This document shows positions 11,836 to 24,234 of a stretch of 64,000 nucleotides of DNA, piece after piece. Made by a program: the position numbers and the translations under genes. Each line of letters starts with the position of its first letter. The stretch's first letter is position 1. Origin of the DNA: Glebionis coronaria (Eukaryota > Streptophyta > Magnoliopsida > Asterales > Asteraceae); assembly GCA_025667525.1 (NCBI GenBank), contig CM046881.1:23695580-23759579 (forward strand). The letters are read 5' to 3'. The notes below the pieces were generated by a model that searched no databases, was not told where the DNA came from, and saw only the letters and a program-made list of their open reading frames with translations.

Positions 11836-12130
11836 CTACAAAACAATAAACTAAACTTATTTCAAATGACTTTTATCCAATAACATAAATAAAGAGGTTT
11901 CAAACCCGCGCTCCGTTGCAACGAAACAATAAGACTTTTTTTGTATAGTCAGTTATTCGCTAAATAATAACTTTGCAAAAGACGGATAACCTTAAGTACA
12001 ATTTTCATAAGTCGTTATTGAAATTTTTTTAGATAACTGTCTTTAGATTAGCATTTTGTTTTAAAGTTAGTCTTTAAGGTCAAATTTGCAACGAATCAAT
12101 AACCTTAAAGATTATTTCCGCAATTCAATA
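11836..12130. other. Non-coding DNA left of the copia fragment
   Basis: AT-rich sequence with a loosely inverted pair of phrases (CGTTGCAACGAAACAATAAG near 11916 and TTGCAACGAATCAATAACC near 12087). No gene is visible. The copia coding similarity stops near 12130. Confidence 0.4.
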
Positions 12131-12740
12131 ACCCCAAGCACCGGCCAGTAAAGAACTTTGAAGTTCATCTGGTGTCATTTCATCCACATTCTTTGATTCT
12201 TCAATTGAGCGGTCAACGAAGTTTCATTTGTCTGTCAATGTCCCAATCTTCTCAACAATCTTGATATCTTCCATGGTCTCTCCATAGTTTCTCATTACAT
12301 TTGCTAGAGCCAATACTCTACTAAAGTAACTCGTAAATGATTCGCCTGTTTTCATTGCTAAGATCTTAAAATCTCTCCTTAGCCGATTAAGTTGTGCTCT
12401 TCGAACTCGAACATTGCCTTGATATCTCATCTTCATTGAATCCCACAACTGCTTAGAAGTTTCCTTCTTGGTGATGGTCTTTAAAATCCACTTGTCAATC
12501 GACGAAAACACATAATTTTTCGCCTTCAAGTCCTTCAGCTTCATATCTTCAAGGTTCTTTCTCTGAGCGGGAGTCTTATTCTCCTCCTCTTTTGGAATTC
12601 CATTCTCAACAACAATCCAATATTTCTTAGACCGCAACAAGTTCTCCATAAAGAGACTTCATTGATCGTGATCTTCATCAAACTTTGAAATGTTTGGATT
12701 ACCAAAGCTACTTCCTTTTGTTGTCATTTTTGGTGGTGAT
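12131..12740 (-). pseudogene. Ty1/copia gag fragment
   Basis: The minus strand begins at about 12729 with MTTKGSSFGNPNISKFDEDH and hits a TGA stop (12657-12659) where the family normally has Trp. It continues as MENLLRSKKYWIVVENG with a UBN2/Gag-polypeptide-of-copia domain (WILKTITKKETSKQLWDSMK, TGESFTSYFSRVL). Another TGA follows at 12224-12226, after which homology continues for about 30 residues (SIEESKNVDEMTPDELQSSL) before it is lost. Only the N-terminal part of gag survives; pol is absent. Confidence 0.85.
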
Positions 12741-12802
12741 TATCACTCAATCACCCAACTATATATCACTCCTTAAATTTGAAGTCAGACCCCTCTAGAT
12801 GA

Positions 12803-12817
12803 AGAGCTTTGATACCA
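12803..12817 (-). other. Primer-binding site of the copia fragment
   Basis: On the minus strand, immediately after the LTR end (...CTAACA), the sequence reads TTTGGTATCAAAGC. This is close to the initiator tRNA-Met type PBS (TGGTATCAGAGC) common in plant copia elements. Confidence 0.75.
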
Positions 12818-12819
12818 AA

Positions 12820-12963
12820 TGTTAGCTTGGTGTAAAGAATATGTAAATGAGAATTTAGGTGAACTGAACTATCTATTATCAGATATAGAGAAAGGCTTTA
12901 AATAGCCAAGCATACAAAAGAAAAATTCAAAGATCACACGACTTAATAGTTAACTACTAGTAG
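12820..12963 (-). repeat. Copia 5' LTR, inner part (split by LINE)
   Basis: In + orientation the LTR starts TGTTAGCTTGG and is cut at 12963 by the LINE. The rest of the LTR resumes at 28919 and ends ...ATATCTCAACA at 28947. Joined, it would be about 170 bp. The LINE target duplication AACTACTAGTAG (12952-12963) is part of the LTR. Confidence 0.75.
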
Positions 12964-15900
12964 CATAAAGAAGAGAAATAATAGAAATGATAACTCGGTG
13001 AGGCAGTTTGAAGGAGTTCGGATTGGTAAGTATAAGTCGAACATTGTTTGGACCAGGACAACTAAATCTAATGGGAAGGAAAATGAGGTCAATATTGGTA
13101 ACAAGGATGCTACTAAGGCCGTTAATCCTAAAGGTGTGTCATCTTCAAATAAGTTTACTGCCTTGGAAAATATGGAGGAACCCGTTTGACTTTAATGAAG
13201 TGGGACAATCAAACAGGGCGAAAGCTAATGGTGAATTGCAGGAAGAGTCATCAGATAGCGAAGTGGATGAAGTTTTAACCATGGAGAAAATGGCTGAATA
13301 AAGGGGGGCAAGCACTCCCTATACTAATGTTGTCAATGTTTAGCATCGCTTCGTGGAATATACAGAGCTTGAATCGGACCCAAAAACAATCTGAGGCCAG
13401 ACAGGTGGTTCATGAAAATAATCTTAGTGTTTGTGGCATTCTAGGGTCTCACGTGGATATTTCGTCTCTTGCCAATGTTTGTTCGAAGGTTTTTGGGACT
13501 TGGGATTGGATTTCTAATGTTAATCAGTGCAATAAAGGGCGTTGCATTATAGTTGGCTGGAACAAAGACGTAGCGGATATCATTGTTATTGGTCAAACAT
13601 CGCAAGTTCTTCATGTGCAAGTTAAACACAAGGTGGAGCAAAAGATTATCTTTTGCTCGTTCGTGTAGACGAGTAACGCCACCATAGAGCGTCGTCGTTT
13701 ATGGGATAATTTGGGTCTGCATAAACTTGTTACCCGTGACAAACCATGGGTTTTGTTAGGTGATTTTAACGTCGCTCTTAATTTGGAGGATATACATGCG
13801 GGCTCTTCTAGACTTAGTACACCCATGTATGATTTTCAAGATTCCATTGCTAACATTGAAGTCCTGGACATTAATCGAACTAGGCTGCAATTTACGTGGA
13901 ACCAAAAACCAAAGGCGGTGTTGGTATATTAAAGAAGTTAGACCGTGTTATGGGTAATATGGAGTTTAATAATCAGTTCCGGGGAGCTTATGCGGTGTTT
14001 CAACCGTACCGTAACTCAGATCATTCTCCGTCTGTGTTGAAGTTGCATTCTATTTTGACAATCAAGCCTAAACCATTCAATTTTTTTAACTTATTGACTC
14101 AGAAGAGTGCTTTCATGGTGGAGTTTCAGAATACCTAGTCTATTAATATAGAGGGTCACAATATGTTTAGAGTGGTTTCGAGTTGAAGGCTCTAAAGACT
14201 CCTATGCGTAAGCTTATGCATGCGAATGAGAATCTGCATACACGGGTTACTAAGCTTCGATTTGAACTTGATGTAGCGCAAACGACCCTTGACATGAACC
14301 ATATTGATACTATTTTGCGTGATGAGGAGGCTATGTATTTAAGCGCCTTCAATGACGCCAAACTGGATGAAGAACGGTATCTTAAGCTGAAAGCAAAATA
14401 GAATGCCTTGAAGCAGGTGACTCAAACTCGGCTTACTTTCATAAGACTATAAAAAGCAATAATTCTAGAGCATGAATTGATGTTCTGTTAGACTCTGATA
14501 ATCTTGAGGTTTCAGGCGCGTCTGTGTCGGAGGCTTTGTTAATCACTATGACTCCTTCCTTGGTATTACGGCTAATTGCGTGGGGTTAGAAATTGAGGGT
14601 TTGTTTGTGTATACGATTCCTGTATCTATCGCACATGACATGATTCAGTCAGTTTCTAATGAGGAGATTCGTAGAGCTATTTTTGACATAGGGGATGACC
14701 GGGCTCTGGGTCCTGGTGGCTTTACTTCGGCGTTCTTTAAAAAGGGGTGGACTATAGTGGGTGATGATGTTTGCAATGCGGTTAGAGATTTTTTCATGAA
14801 TGGTAAGCTTTTAAAAGAGGTTAATCACACCTTCATTGCCCTTATTTTGAAGATTCCTACGCCTACTAAGGTGACGGACTATAGGCCAATCTCCTGTTAT
14901 AATGTAATATATAAATGTATTAGTAAAATTATTACTAATCAGATTATCAGGGGATTGATGGTGTTGTTAGTTTAAATTAATCGGCGTTTGTTCCCGGGAG
15001 ACAGATTCGGATAACATCCTTATCACTCAAGAGCTTATACATAAATATCATCTCAACGGGGGTCCTCCTAGATGTGCTTTCAAAGTAGACATTCAAAAGG
15101 CTTATGACACTGTATATTGAAGGTTCTTGGAGCCTATTGTACATTGTTTTGGCTTTCCCCATGTTATGGTTAAGTGGATCATGGCCTGTGTTTCATCGGC
15201 TTCGTATTCTATATGTATTAATGGTGATGTACATGGGTTCATAAAAGGTAAGTGGGGGCTGAGGCAAAGGGACCCGATGTCCCCTTATTTATTCACTCTC
15301 GTTATGGAAGTCTTATCGCTTATGAGGCGTCGTATTAATTTGTCGGACTCATTCAGATTTCACCATAAGTGTGACGAACTAGAGCTTGTCAATGTTTACT
15401 TCGTTGATGACCTCTTCATTTTCTCTAGAGGGGATTCAAATTCTGTTCGTGTCATTATGGATAGCCTAAAAGAGTTTAAGATGACATCGGGGTTGGTGCC
15501 TAGTCTCCCTAAAAGCACGGTCTTTTTTTGTAATGTCCCATTTCACGTGAAGAATGAGAATCTGGCTATCATGTCGTTCTTGGAAGGTAAACTTCCGGTT
15601 CGTTATCTTGGTGTGCCATTGATCTCCTCCCGGTTACTTAGTAGAGATTGTAAACCTCTTGTAGATCAAGCAAAGAATCGTACCGGGGATTGGAAAAACA
15701 AGTCTTTGTCCTTTACCGGGAGGTTACAACTTTGCACGTTTGTGCTTGCTTCTATGTAAGTCAATTAGACTTCTGTCTTCATGATTCCTAAGGGTATTGT
15801 CTATGACATTCATCAACTTATTAAGGGCTTTTTATGGTGCAATGGTGAGTTACAAGGGGAAAGGCGAAAGTGGATTGGGAAGTGATTTCTCTCCCTAAGT

Positions 15901-16672
15901 GAGGGGGCTTGGTATTCGGTGTCTTGATATGTTTAACATAACCTTAATGACGAAGCATATATGGAATATCGTCCCCAACCGTAAGTCTATCTAGGTACGC
16001 TGGATTAAGATTTACCATCTTCGAGGTCGTTCGTTTTGGGATATTCCTATTCGGCCTGAAGCTAGTTGGGGTTGGAGAAAATTGCTCCACCTAAGGAACA
16101 CGGTTTGGCCTTTCTTTCGGTCGAAGATTGGTAACGGCATGGACACTTTGGTGCTTTTTGATAATTGGTGCCATCTCAACCCTTAGCTAAAGATTTTACT
16201 CCAAGAGATGTGTCTAGTGCGGGTCTTAGTATGACATGTAAAGTTGTTGATTTTGTGGTTAATGGAGAATGGTCGTGGCCTCAATATTGGCTTTTGAAAC
16301 CCCTGATATTGTCTATATTCCTGCTCCTAATATTACTCCGGGTGTGCATGATTTAGTTCAATAGAAGAGTAGGAATGGTAAACTATACGTCTTCTCGGTG
16401 ACGCGTGGGAGGATTTGAGGCCTCGTGGGATCGGGGTCCGCTGGAACCATGTAGTATGGTACTCGCATTGTATTCCAAGGCATGCCTTCCACTTGTGGTT
16501 AACCATGTGGGGTAGCTTAAGAACGCAGTATAGACTTTGTTAAGGGGATGCAGGGAATACAGTCTTTTTAAGATTTGATGCCATTTATGTGATATGATGC
16601 CAGACTCTCACTGCCATCTATTCTTTGAGTGTACTTTCTCTTCGAGGTTATGGGGCTACATGTGTGGGACGT
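12964..16672 (+). pseudogene. L1-like LINE, 5'-truncated, segment 1 (endonuclease, RT)
   Basis: It starts in the tail of ORF1 (SSNKFTALENMEEP, about 13142). An APE-type endonuclease follows (FSIASWNIQSLNRTQKQSEA from 13342; LLGDFNVALN at about 13756). The reverse transcriptase follows: ALGPGGFTSAFFKKGW (about 14704), DYRPISCYNVIYK, FKVDIQKAYD, GLRQRDPMSPYLFTLVME, and YFVDDLF at the catalytic site, where YADDL is usual. Many stops and shifts (13666, 13930, 14400, 14973, 15117, 15757) show it is dead. The zinc-finger C-terminal region is cut at 16672 by the Athila insertion and resumes at 27796. The insertion site is a 12-bp duplication, AACTACTAGTAG, at 12952-12963 and 28907-28918. Confidence 0.9.
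16668..16672. repeat. Athila target-site duplication, left (GACGT)
   Basis: GACGT stands directly before the TGATAGG start of the left LTR and again directly after the TATCA end of the right LTR (27791-27795). Confidence 0.95.
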
Positions 16673-17126
16673 TGATAGGTGTGAAAACACCCATCCTTTT
16701 ACCACTTAAATCGGGCTAAAACGAGACCAAAACACGTATTTAATATCATTTGTTTGGAATTATGCGCGGTTTTTGTGTTTATTGTGTTTTCAGAGTCGAC
16801 CGGATGAATATTAAAGAAAACATGGGATTGCACGGGTTTTATCGAAGAAAAGGGCTCAAGACGAAGTCTATTGTCCAAAAGGTGCAAAAGATTTGAAGTC
16901 ATTGTGCCTATTTGAAGATTTATCGAAGAATAGAGCCAAAGATGGAAGATTCATTTATGTCGAAGAACTCGAGTCTATTAAATAAAAGATTATAAGACGA
17001 GTTGGAATTATTCACCGACACTTCTCAAATCCAAGTCGGAAACGTTTATTTAAAGACGCATGAAGACTTAAGAAGAAAGAAGAAAAAGAAGCCCAATCAA
17101 AAGCCCATCAACACCATACACACGCC

Positions 17127-17134
17127 TATATAAA
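17127..17134 (+). promoter_or_regulatory. Probable LTR TATA box
   Basis: TATATAAA is preceded by CACGCC and followed by a pyrimidine-rich leader. The same site is at 26590-26597 in the 3' LTR. It is the natural candidate for the element's RNA polymerase II promoter. Confidence 0.6.
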
Positions 17135-17716
17135 GCCTTCACCTCACAAATTTTCACACACTTAGTTTTAGCTAGTCTTTAGTTTTTTTTATTTTTTCTC
17201 TAGTTTCTAGAGAGAGAAAGTTCCATACTTTCTCTCACTAAACTTTTCCTTTGTTTTTCATCTTTTAATTCAAGCTTTCTTGTACTTTTGATTTCATTAA
17301 TCTTAATCAAGTTTATGCTTTTAAGTTCTTTAAGCTTTTCCTACTTTTCTTGATTTGTCAAACTCCTTGATCCGATTGTATTAAATCCTTACGGTTTGGA
17401 TTTTGGATGTGTTCGTGAATAGAGTTTGATCTTTCTAGTTTCTTTTTTTAGCTCTACGTGAATAAGCCATAAGCTCTCCATGCTTATTGGCTTATTGCTT
17501 GTTTAAGCTTATTGATTTCGGATTTCGTATAAGTTTTAATCTTTCAAAAGTTCATTTCATTAAGTTCATGATTTACGTTTTTAAAAGTTGTCAAATTTAA
17601 GCTTTTGGAGTTATTAAAAGTTTCGGTTAAGGTGGCTTTTTGTGTTTGCTTATTGAAATTGTTGCTTACCACCATTTTCGGAACTTCCTTCATTCCATTG
17701 CAAAACAAGGGTTTTA

Positions 17717-18082
17717 AACACATTCCGACGGTTCGTCTACTTGGTATCGCAATCACCCAAAAAAGGGTTTTACTTTGCGATAGGTTGTAAGTCTACCTAT
17801 TCCGATCTGGGATTGCGATCGCATATTGCGATCGCATATTCCGACGGGTTTAGGTCCTTTTCTAGACGAAACTCTGGCCAAACTTTATTTACCACATCCC
17901 GATCTGGAACTTTCCGATAGGTACATTCCGATCGTCTGCATTCCGACAGGACCTCATTTCGACAGCTTGCACTTTGAATAATCCGATGGTGATTAATGGC
18001 AACATTCCGATGGACCTGCATTTGCAACATTCCGATGGATCACTTTAATTTTATTCCGATAGTATAATTTTTATTATTCCGA
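17717..18082 (+). repeat. Dispersed ATTCCGAY motif cluster in LTR
   Basis: At least a dozen copies of ATTCCGAT, ATTCCGAC or one-off variants (TTTCCGAT, ATCCCGAT, AATCCGAT) lie in about 365 bp at irregular spacing. They surround the TGCGATCGCA palindrome pair. The same cluster is kept in the 3' LTR (about 27180-27545). Confidence 0.8.
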
Positions 18083-18331
18083 TAAGAACAAGTTTTTAAG
18101 CATTAATTCAATTAAGTTTTCAAAGTAATTCTCTAATTTTTAATTTGTCAAATCTTCCAAAGCTTTAATTTACTCAACATCATTTACATTTAAGTATTAT
18201 TAGTTTAATAAAAGACAAACAAAACAACTCCTTTCTATAACCAAGAACAAATCATTCCACTTAAGGCCGAGATCAATTCGAGAGGATATCGAGAGAACTT
18301 TAATCTGAACCCATTGCAAATCTTTGTATCA

Positions 18332-18558
18332 AATGGCGCCGCTGCCGGCTCTTCTCGTTAAGATCAAAAGTTTTTTGTGAGAACTTGGATTTTGGGATCC
18401 GTTCCCCGTGAACGTTACTCTTTCAAGAAAATCTTCAAAAACAACTAAAAAATATAAAATTTTCAAAAATACAAAAAAAAAAAAAAAAAAAAAAAAAAAA
18501 ACATAAAAACCAAAAATATTTTTGCTTTGTTTTTCTTTGTTCGTTCTTTTGCAGGTGT
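18332..18558 (+). other. Athila untranslated leader with long poly-A run
   Basis: The leader between the primer-binding site and the gag start has an uninterrupted run of about 28-30 A at about 18472-18501. Such a run is prone to replication or assembly slippage, so its length is uncertain. Confidence 0.6.
18334..18350 (+). other. Athila primer-binding site (tRNA-Asp type)
   Basis: TGGCGCCGCTGCCGG starts three bases after the LTR end. It is one mismatch from TGGCGCCGTTGCCGG, the complement of the 3' end of plant tRNA-Asp, the usual primer in Athila elements. Confidence 0.8.
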
Positions 18559-21500
18559 ATGCGCACTCGATCCACGTCTTATCAAGAGCCCGAGCCTCTC
18601 GATAACTTAGACATGGCTGGTGTACAAACCAACAATAACATACCACCTCCGAACAATAATAATAACAACAACAACCCGCCTTTCAACAACATGAACAATA
18701 ACAACAACAATGAGCCCCTTCCGGATAATCGCCCGATGATTGAATTGCTGCAAGCTCACGTTGATGGCAACACGGATTCAATTGTCATACCTCCAATTGC
18801 CGCCAACAACTTCGAGCTAAAATCAGGCTTTATCCAGATGGTCTCCGCTCAACCATTCTTGGGACGCACCATTGATGACCCACACGACCACATCAAGAGA
18901 TTCTTACAACTCACCAACACGGTCAAGTTCAATGGTGTTCCACAAGAGGTTATAAGGTTACAACTTTTTCCCTTTTCTTTAGAGGGACAAGCCCGTCATT
19001 GGCTTGCTAAAGAACCGCCACAGAGTATTCTCTCGTGGACGGATTTGGAAACAAAGTTTATCAACTACTTTTTTCCACCCTCTCGTACTACCGCTTTGCG
19101 GAATGAGATCATAAATTTTGAACAAAAGTACGATGAGTCGTTCAGTGAATCTTGGGATCGTTTTAAAGATCTTTTAAGAAAATGCCCACAACATGGTTTC
19201 ACCAAAGTACATCAAATCAATACTTTTTACAATGGTTTAAGCATGAATGACCAAGATTCATTGAACAGTGCCTCGGGGGGTAATCTATTGGCTAAGACTT
19301 CCAATGCTGCTTGGGACATCATTGAGAATAAATCTCGTGTGCAAACCAAGAGTGTTAGGACCAATGTTGCTAGTGCTAGCACTAATGACAGCGACAAGCG
19401 ATTAGACAAAATTACTACGCTTCTTGAATCGCTTGTCACCCACACCGTCAGCAACAACGCCAAAAACGCTCAAGTGAACGCTGTCAGCCAACTTTGTGAG
19501 ATATGCGGTGGTCCTCACTCTTACACAACTTGTACCGCCACCCAAGACTACCCTGCTGAGAATGTGAATGCAGCATATGGCACCTATACTCAACCTGCTT
19601 ATCAAGCAAAACCTCAAGGTGACCGCAACTTGCTTAGCTACCGTTCCAACAACTATATCTCACCACCTGGTTTTAATCCTAACAACCAAAACCAAAACCA
19701 ACAACAAAACCTCAACCGCCCTCCTCAACAACAACAAACTCGTACACCATACATCCCTCCTCACAAGCAGCAACAACCACCTCAACGAAACACCCAAGTT
19801 TACCAGCAACCTGCTTATCAATCACCCGCATACACTGCTCCTTCAAACCAAACCCCCGCATCACATCAAGACATTGAAACCTACATGAGGACTAACGATG
19901 TGATCGTGGATAATCTCCAACAGGAAGTGCGCAACTTGAAAGCAGACTTGATGAAACAAGGGAATGATCTGAGAGCTGATATGAAACACACTATGGATAG
20001 TCAAACGAATGACTTAAGGAACATGATGGCTAGCTTTTTCCAAGGTAATCAACCCTCTTCTTCGGGTACTCTTCCGAGTAATACCGTTGCAAATCCAAGA
20101 GGGGAGATGAAAGCAATCACTTCTCGAAGTGGTAAAGGTACCAAGGAACCCGAGCTTCCTATACCTCCACCGGTGGTTGTGACTAAGGAGAACGAGTCAC
20201 CTGCTCCTATTCCTCATCCTTCTCCTTCCCCAATTTCTCCACCTCTTCCTCCTACCCCTCCTCCACCCAAGGATGTGAGTGATCCTATTCTTACAAAACC
20301 TTCCTCTTCTTCCAATATACCTTATCCATCTAGGTTGAGGAAAGAGAAGCTCAAAAGCAAGGACGATATTCAGGTCTCGAACTTCCTTAAAATGTTCAAA
20401 CAACTGAATTTCAATATCTCCTTCGCTGAGGCTCTCGCTCACATGCCTAAATATGCAAAAATGTTTAAAGATCTTCTGAGCGACAAGGAAAAGCTCCTCG
20501 ATCTCGCCAACACCCAACTTAATGAGAACTGCTCTGCAGTGCTCTTAAGGAAATTGCCAATCAAGCTTGGTGATCCGGGTCGTTTTCTTATCCCTTGCAA
20601 TTTCCCGGGAGTAGAGAATTGCATGGCCCTAGCCGATCTAGGTGCCAGTATTAATCTCATGCCTCTAAGTGTTTGGAAGTAATTATCTCTCCCAGAGCTA
20701 GTCCCCACCAAAATGACTTTGGAGTTAGCTAACCGTACGGTTGCTTATCCAGTGGGGATAGCTGAAGACGTCATTGTAGGAGTCGACAAATTCACCTTTC
20801 CTGCTGATTTTGTTGTCGTCGACTACGAGATGGACCCCCGTGTGCCACTCATTGTTGGTCGTCCATTCCTTAGGACCGGTCGCACTCTCATTGATGTTGA
20901 AGCCGGTGAGCTTATCATGAGAGTGGGTGACGATAAAGTAGTCTTCAACATGGGAAAGTTGTCTAAACAGCCTTATTCATATGAGAGCGTTAATTGTATT
21001 GACGTTCTCGATGAGGCTTGTGAAAAACACTTTAATGATGCTTGCAAAAGTATTCCTACCTCTCTTCCCACTGTTGAGACCGTGTCCTCCATTGATTCGT
21101 CGTTGTCTCTATTTGGAGATAGTGATTTATTTTGGAACAATCTTGAAGATACCATGGGAGATGCGAATTTAGCTACTAATGATTCTGGGATCGATGGGGA
21201 TGAAGACATGAATTTCTTTGACAATCTTCTCATCGAAGACAATCCTTCGCTTCCATCTCCCACGGTCATTGCTATCGATACTCCGACTTTGAATACGCCT
21301 CCCGTCGACAATCCTCCGGATTTAGAACTTAAGGAGTTGCCGCCTCATCTCGAGTATGCGTTTCTTGAAGAAGAGAAGAAGTCACCCGTCATCATCGCTA
21401 AGGACTTGCAAGAAGAAGAGAAAACTCGTCTCATCGATGTGCTTAAAGCTCATAAGAAGGCAATTGCTTGGAAAATTTCCGATATCCGCGGAATTGATCC

Positions 21501-24234
21501 GAACTTTTGTACTCACAAGATTCTCATGGAAGATGACTTCAAACCCACAATCCAGAGCCAAAGAAGGGTTAATCCTAAAATTCATGACGTCATCAAACAA
21601 GAGGTTATCAAACTTCTAGATGCCGGCTTGATCTACCCTATTTCGGATTCACCGTGGGTAAGTCCCGTCCATTGTGTGCCCAAGAAGGGCGGAATAACCG
21701 TTGTTCCCAATGAACACAACGAGTTGATTTACACTCGTCTCGTTACTGGGTGGAGAGTTTGTATTGATTATCGCAAGCTCAATGACGCCACGAGAAAAGA
21801 CCACTTTCCTCTTCCTTTCATGGATCAAATGCTCGAGCGTCTTGCGGGTAATAATTATTACTGCTTTTTAGATGGCTTCTCCGGGTATTTTCAAATTCCC
21901 ATCGATCCCAAGGACCAAGAAAAAACCACATTCACTTGTCCCTATGGAACATTTGCTTACAAACGCATGCCTTTTGGTTTATGTAATGCTCCTGGGACAT
22001 TCCAAAGGTGCATGATGGCTATCTTCTATGACATGGTGGAGGACACTATGGAAGTATTCATGGATGATTTCTAGGTCTATGGCGATTCTTTCTCTTCTTG
22101 CCTTGCCAATTTGGAACGTATGCTTAAACGGTGCGAAGACACTCGCCTTGTTCTAAATTGGGAAAAATGCCATTTTATGGTAAAAGAAGGTATCGTGCTG
22201 GGACATAAGATCTCGAAAGCCGGTCTTGAAGTAGACCGTGCTAAAGTCGATGTTATTGCAAAATTGCCTCCACCTTCAACCGTGAAGGGTGTGAGAAGTT
22301 TCCTGGGTCATGCGGGCTTCTACCGTCGATTCATCAAAGATTTTTCTCAAATCGCTCGCCCGATGACCCACCTCTTGGAAAAAGATACTCCTTTTATCTT
22401 CTCCAAAGAGTGTCTTGAAGCCTTCAACTCTCTTAAGGATAAGCTTACTAAGGCACCCGTCTTGGTTACCCCTAATTGGGAGCTGCCCTTTGAGTTGATG
22501 TGCGATGCTAGTGATTTTGCTATTGGAGCGGGTTCTGGGACAAAGAAGGTGAACAAACACTTCCAACCGATCCATTACGCTAGCAAGACAATGACTGGGG
22601 CACAATTGCATTACACGACAACAGAAAAAGAGCTTTTAGCTGTTGTCTATGCTTTTGAAAAGTTCCGCCCCTATCTTGTCCTTTCCACCACCATTGTGTA
22701 TACCGATCATTCCGCGTTGAAGTACTTGTTGACAAAGCAAGATTCCAAACCAAGACTTCTTCGCTGGGTTTTGCTGCTCCAGGAATTTAAAATCGAAATT
22801 CGCGATAAAAAAGGAGCAGAAAACCTAGCCGCGGATCATCTCAGTAGACTTGAGGATCCTTACCAGGGGGCTCATCCGAACAAAGAAATCAATGATTCTT
22901 TTCCCCTGGAGACCTTAATGTCTATTAACTCGACTGCTGACGAAACCCCGTGGTTTGCAGACATTGCAAACTACTTGGCGGGTGGAATCCTCGTTGACGG
23001 GTTAACATCCCAGCAAAAGAAAAAGTTCTTCAAAGACATCAAGACTTACTTTTGGGATGACCCGTATCTTTTCAAACAATGTGCCGACTTGATTATTCGC
23101 CGATGTGTTGATGGACCGGCAGCTTTCGAAATCCTTGATGCTTGCCACAAAGGACCCACTGGTGGTCACTTTGGTCCCAACTACACCGCCAAAAAAGTGT
23201 TTGATTCGGGATTTTATTGGCCCACCATCTACCGTGATGCTCACGATATGGTTAAAAAATGTGATGCTTGCCAGAAACAAGGCACGATCACACATAAAGA
23301 CGAGATGCCTCAGAATTTCATTCAAGAGTGTGAAATCTTTGATGTTTGGGGTATCGACTTTATGGGGCCATTCCCTTCATCTAAAGGAAACAAATACATC
23401 CTTGTAGCCGTTGACTACGTTTCTAAGTGGGTTGAAGCCAAAGCTTTACCTACTAATGATGCAAGGGTGGTTTGTAACTTTTTGAAATCGCTGTTCGCTC
23501 GATTCGGCGTTCCTCGTGCTATAATCAGTGACCGCGGGACTCATTTTTGCAACGATCAATTTGCAAGAGTCATGGCAAAGTATGGTGTCAATCACCGTAT
23601 CTCCACCGCTTATCATCCCCAAACCAATGGGCAGGCCGAGATATCCAATCGTGGATTGAAGCGAATTTTGGAGCGTACTGTGGGAGAGCATCGTGCCGCG
23701 TGGGCCGATAAGTTAGATGATGCTCTGTGGGCTTTCCGTACTGCTTACAAGACCCCGATCGGTTGTACACCTTATCGTCTTGTGTACGGGAAAGCATGCC
23801 ACCTTCCCATCGAGCTGGAGCATAAGGCGCACTGGGCCTTAAAGTGGGCTAACTTCGACATCAACAAAGCCGGTGATCATCGTAAGATTCAACTCAACGA
23901 GCTCAATGAACTGAGGAATGAAGCTTATGAGAACTCGCTGATCTACAAAGAGAAGACGAAGATCCTCCATGACGCAAAAATCAAGAACCGAGAGTTCCAC
24001 GTTGGTGATCAAGTCTTACTTTTTAACTCTCGGTTGAAGATCTTCTCTGGCAAGTTGAAGAGCCGCTGGTCTGGTCCATTCACCGTCGCCAACGTCTTTC
24101 CATATGGGACCATTGAGCTTTCTCAGCCAAATGGGCCCAATTTCAAGGTGAATGGCCAGCGTCTGAAGCTGTACTTTGGTGAGGACATCTCTCAGGAGAT
24201 GATTCCATCCCTCACCACGTTCCCCATGAACTAA
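18559..24234 (+). pseudogene. Athila gag-pol with two in-frame nonsense codons
   Basis: One frame runs from ATG 18559 to TAA 24234, interrupted only by TAA at 20680-20682 and TAG at 22072-22074; no frameshift is needed. Domain order: Gag (about residues 60-240; HIKRFLQLTNTVKFNG, EGQARHWL); a Pro/Gln/Asn-rich linker; a CCHC knuckle CEICGGPHSYTTC (about 19495); an aspartic protease with ADLGAS where D-[ST]-GA is usual (about 20632); a reverse transcriptase (WRVCIDYRKLND, catalytic FMDDF just before the second stop); RNase H ([20 protein letters not shown]); an integrase with an HHCC finger ([11 protein letters not shown] ... CDACQKQG) and DDE residues ([22 protein letters not shown]); and a C-terminal GPFTVANVF chromatin-facing tail. 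The stops fall right after the protease core and right after the RT active site. Stop-codon readthrough cannot be ruled out but is less likely than mutation. Confidence 0.93.

Larger units (their letters stand above)
16673..18331 (+). repeat. Athila 5' LTR
   Basis: A 1659-bp direct repeat of 26136-27790. It carries a TATA box at 17127-17134 and, in its 3' third, a cluster of ATTCCGAT/ATTCCGAC words and two TGCGATCGCA palindromes (17814-17823, 17827-17836). Confidence 0.95.

Noticed and set aside
18329..18646. Minus-strand ORF with a Phe run across the Athila leader
   Set aside because: It is created by the poly-A run and overlaps the primer-binding site and gag start.
20680..22074. Programmed readthrough at the two gag-pol stops
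   Set aside because: The stops use different codons and contexts and fall within pol, not at the gag-pol border. Point mutation is simpler.
19227..23797. Several antisense ORFs of 70-112 codons
   Set aside because: All lie opposite the Athila gag-pol frame, with no start context or family resemblance.
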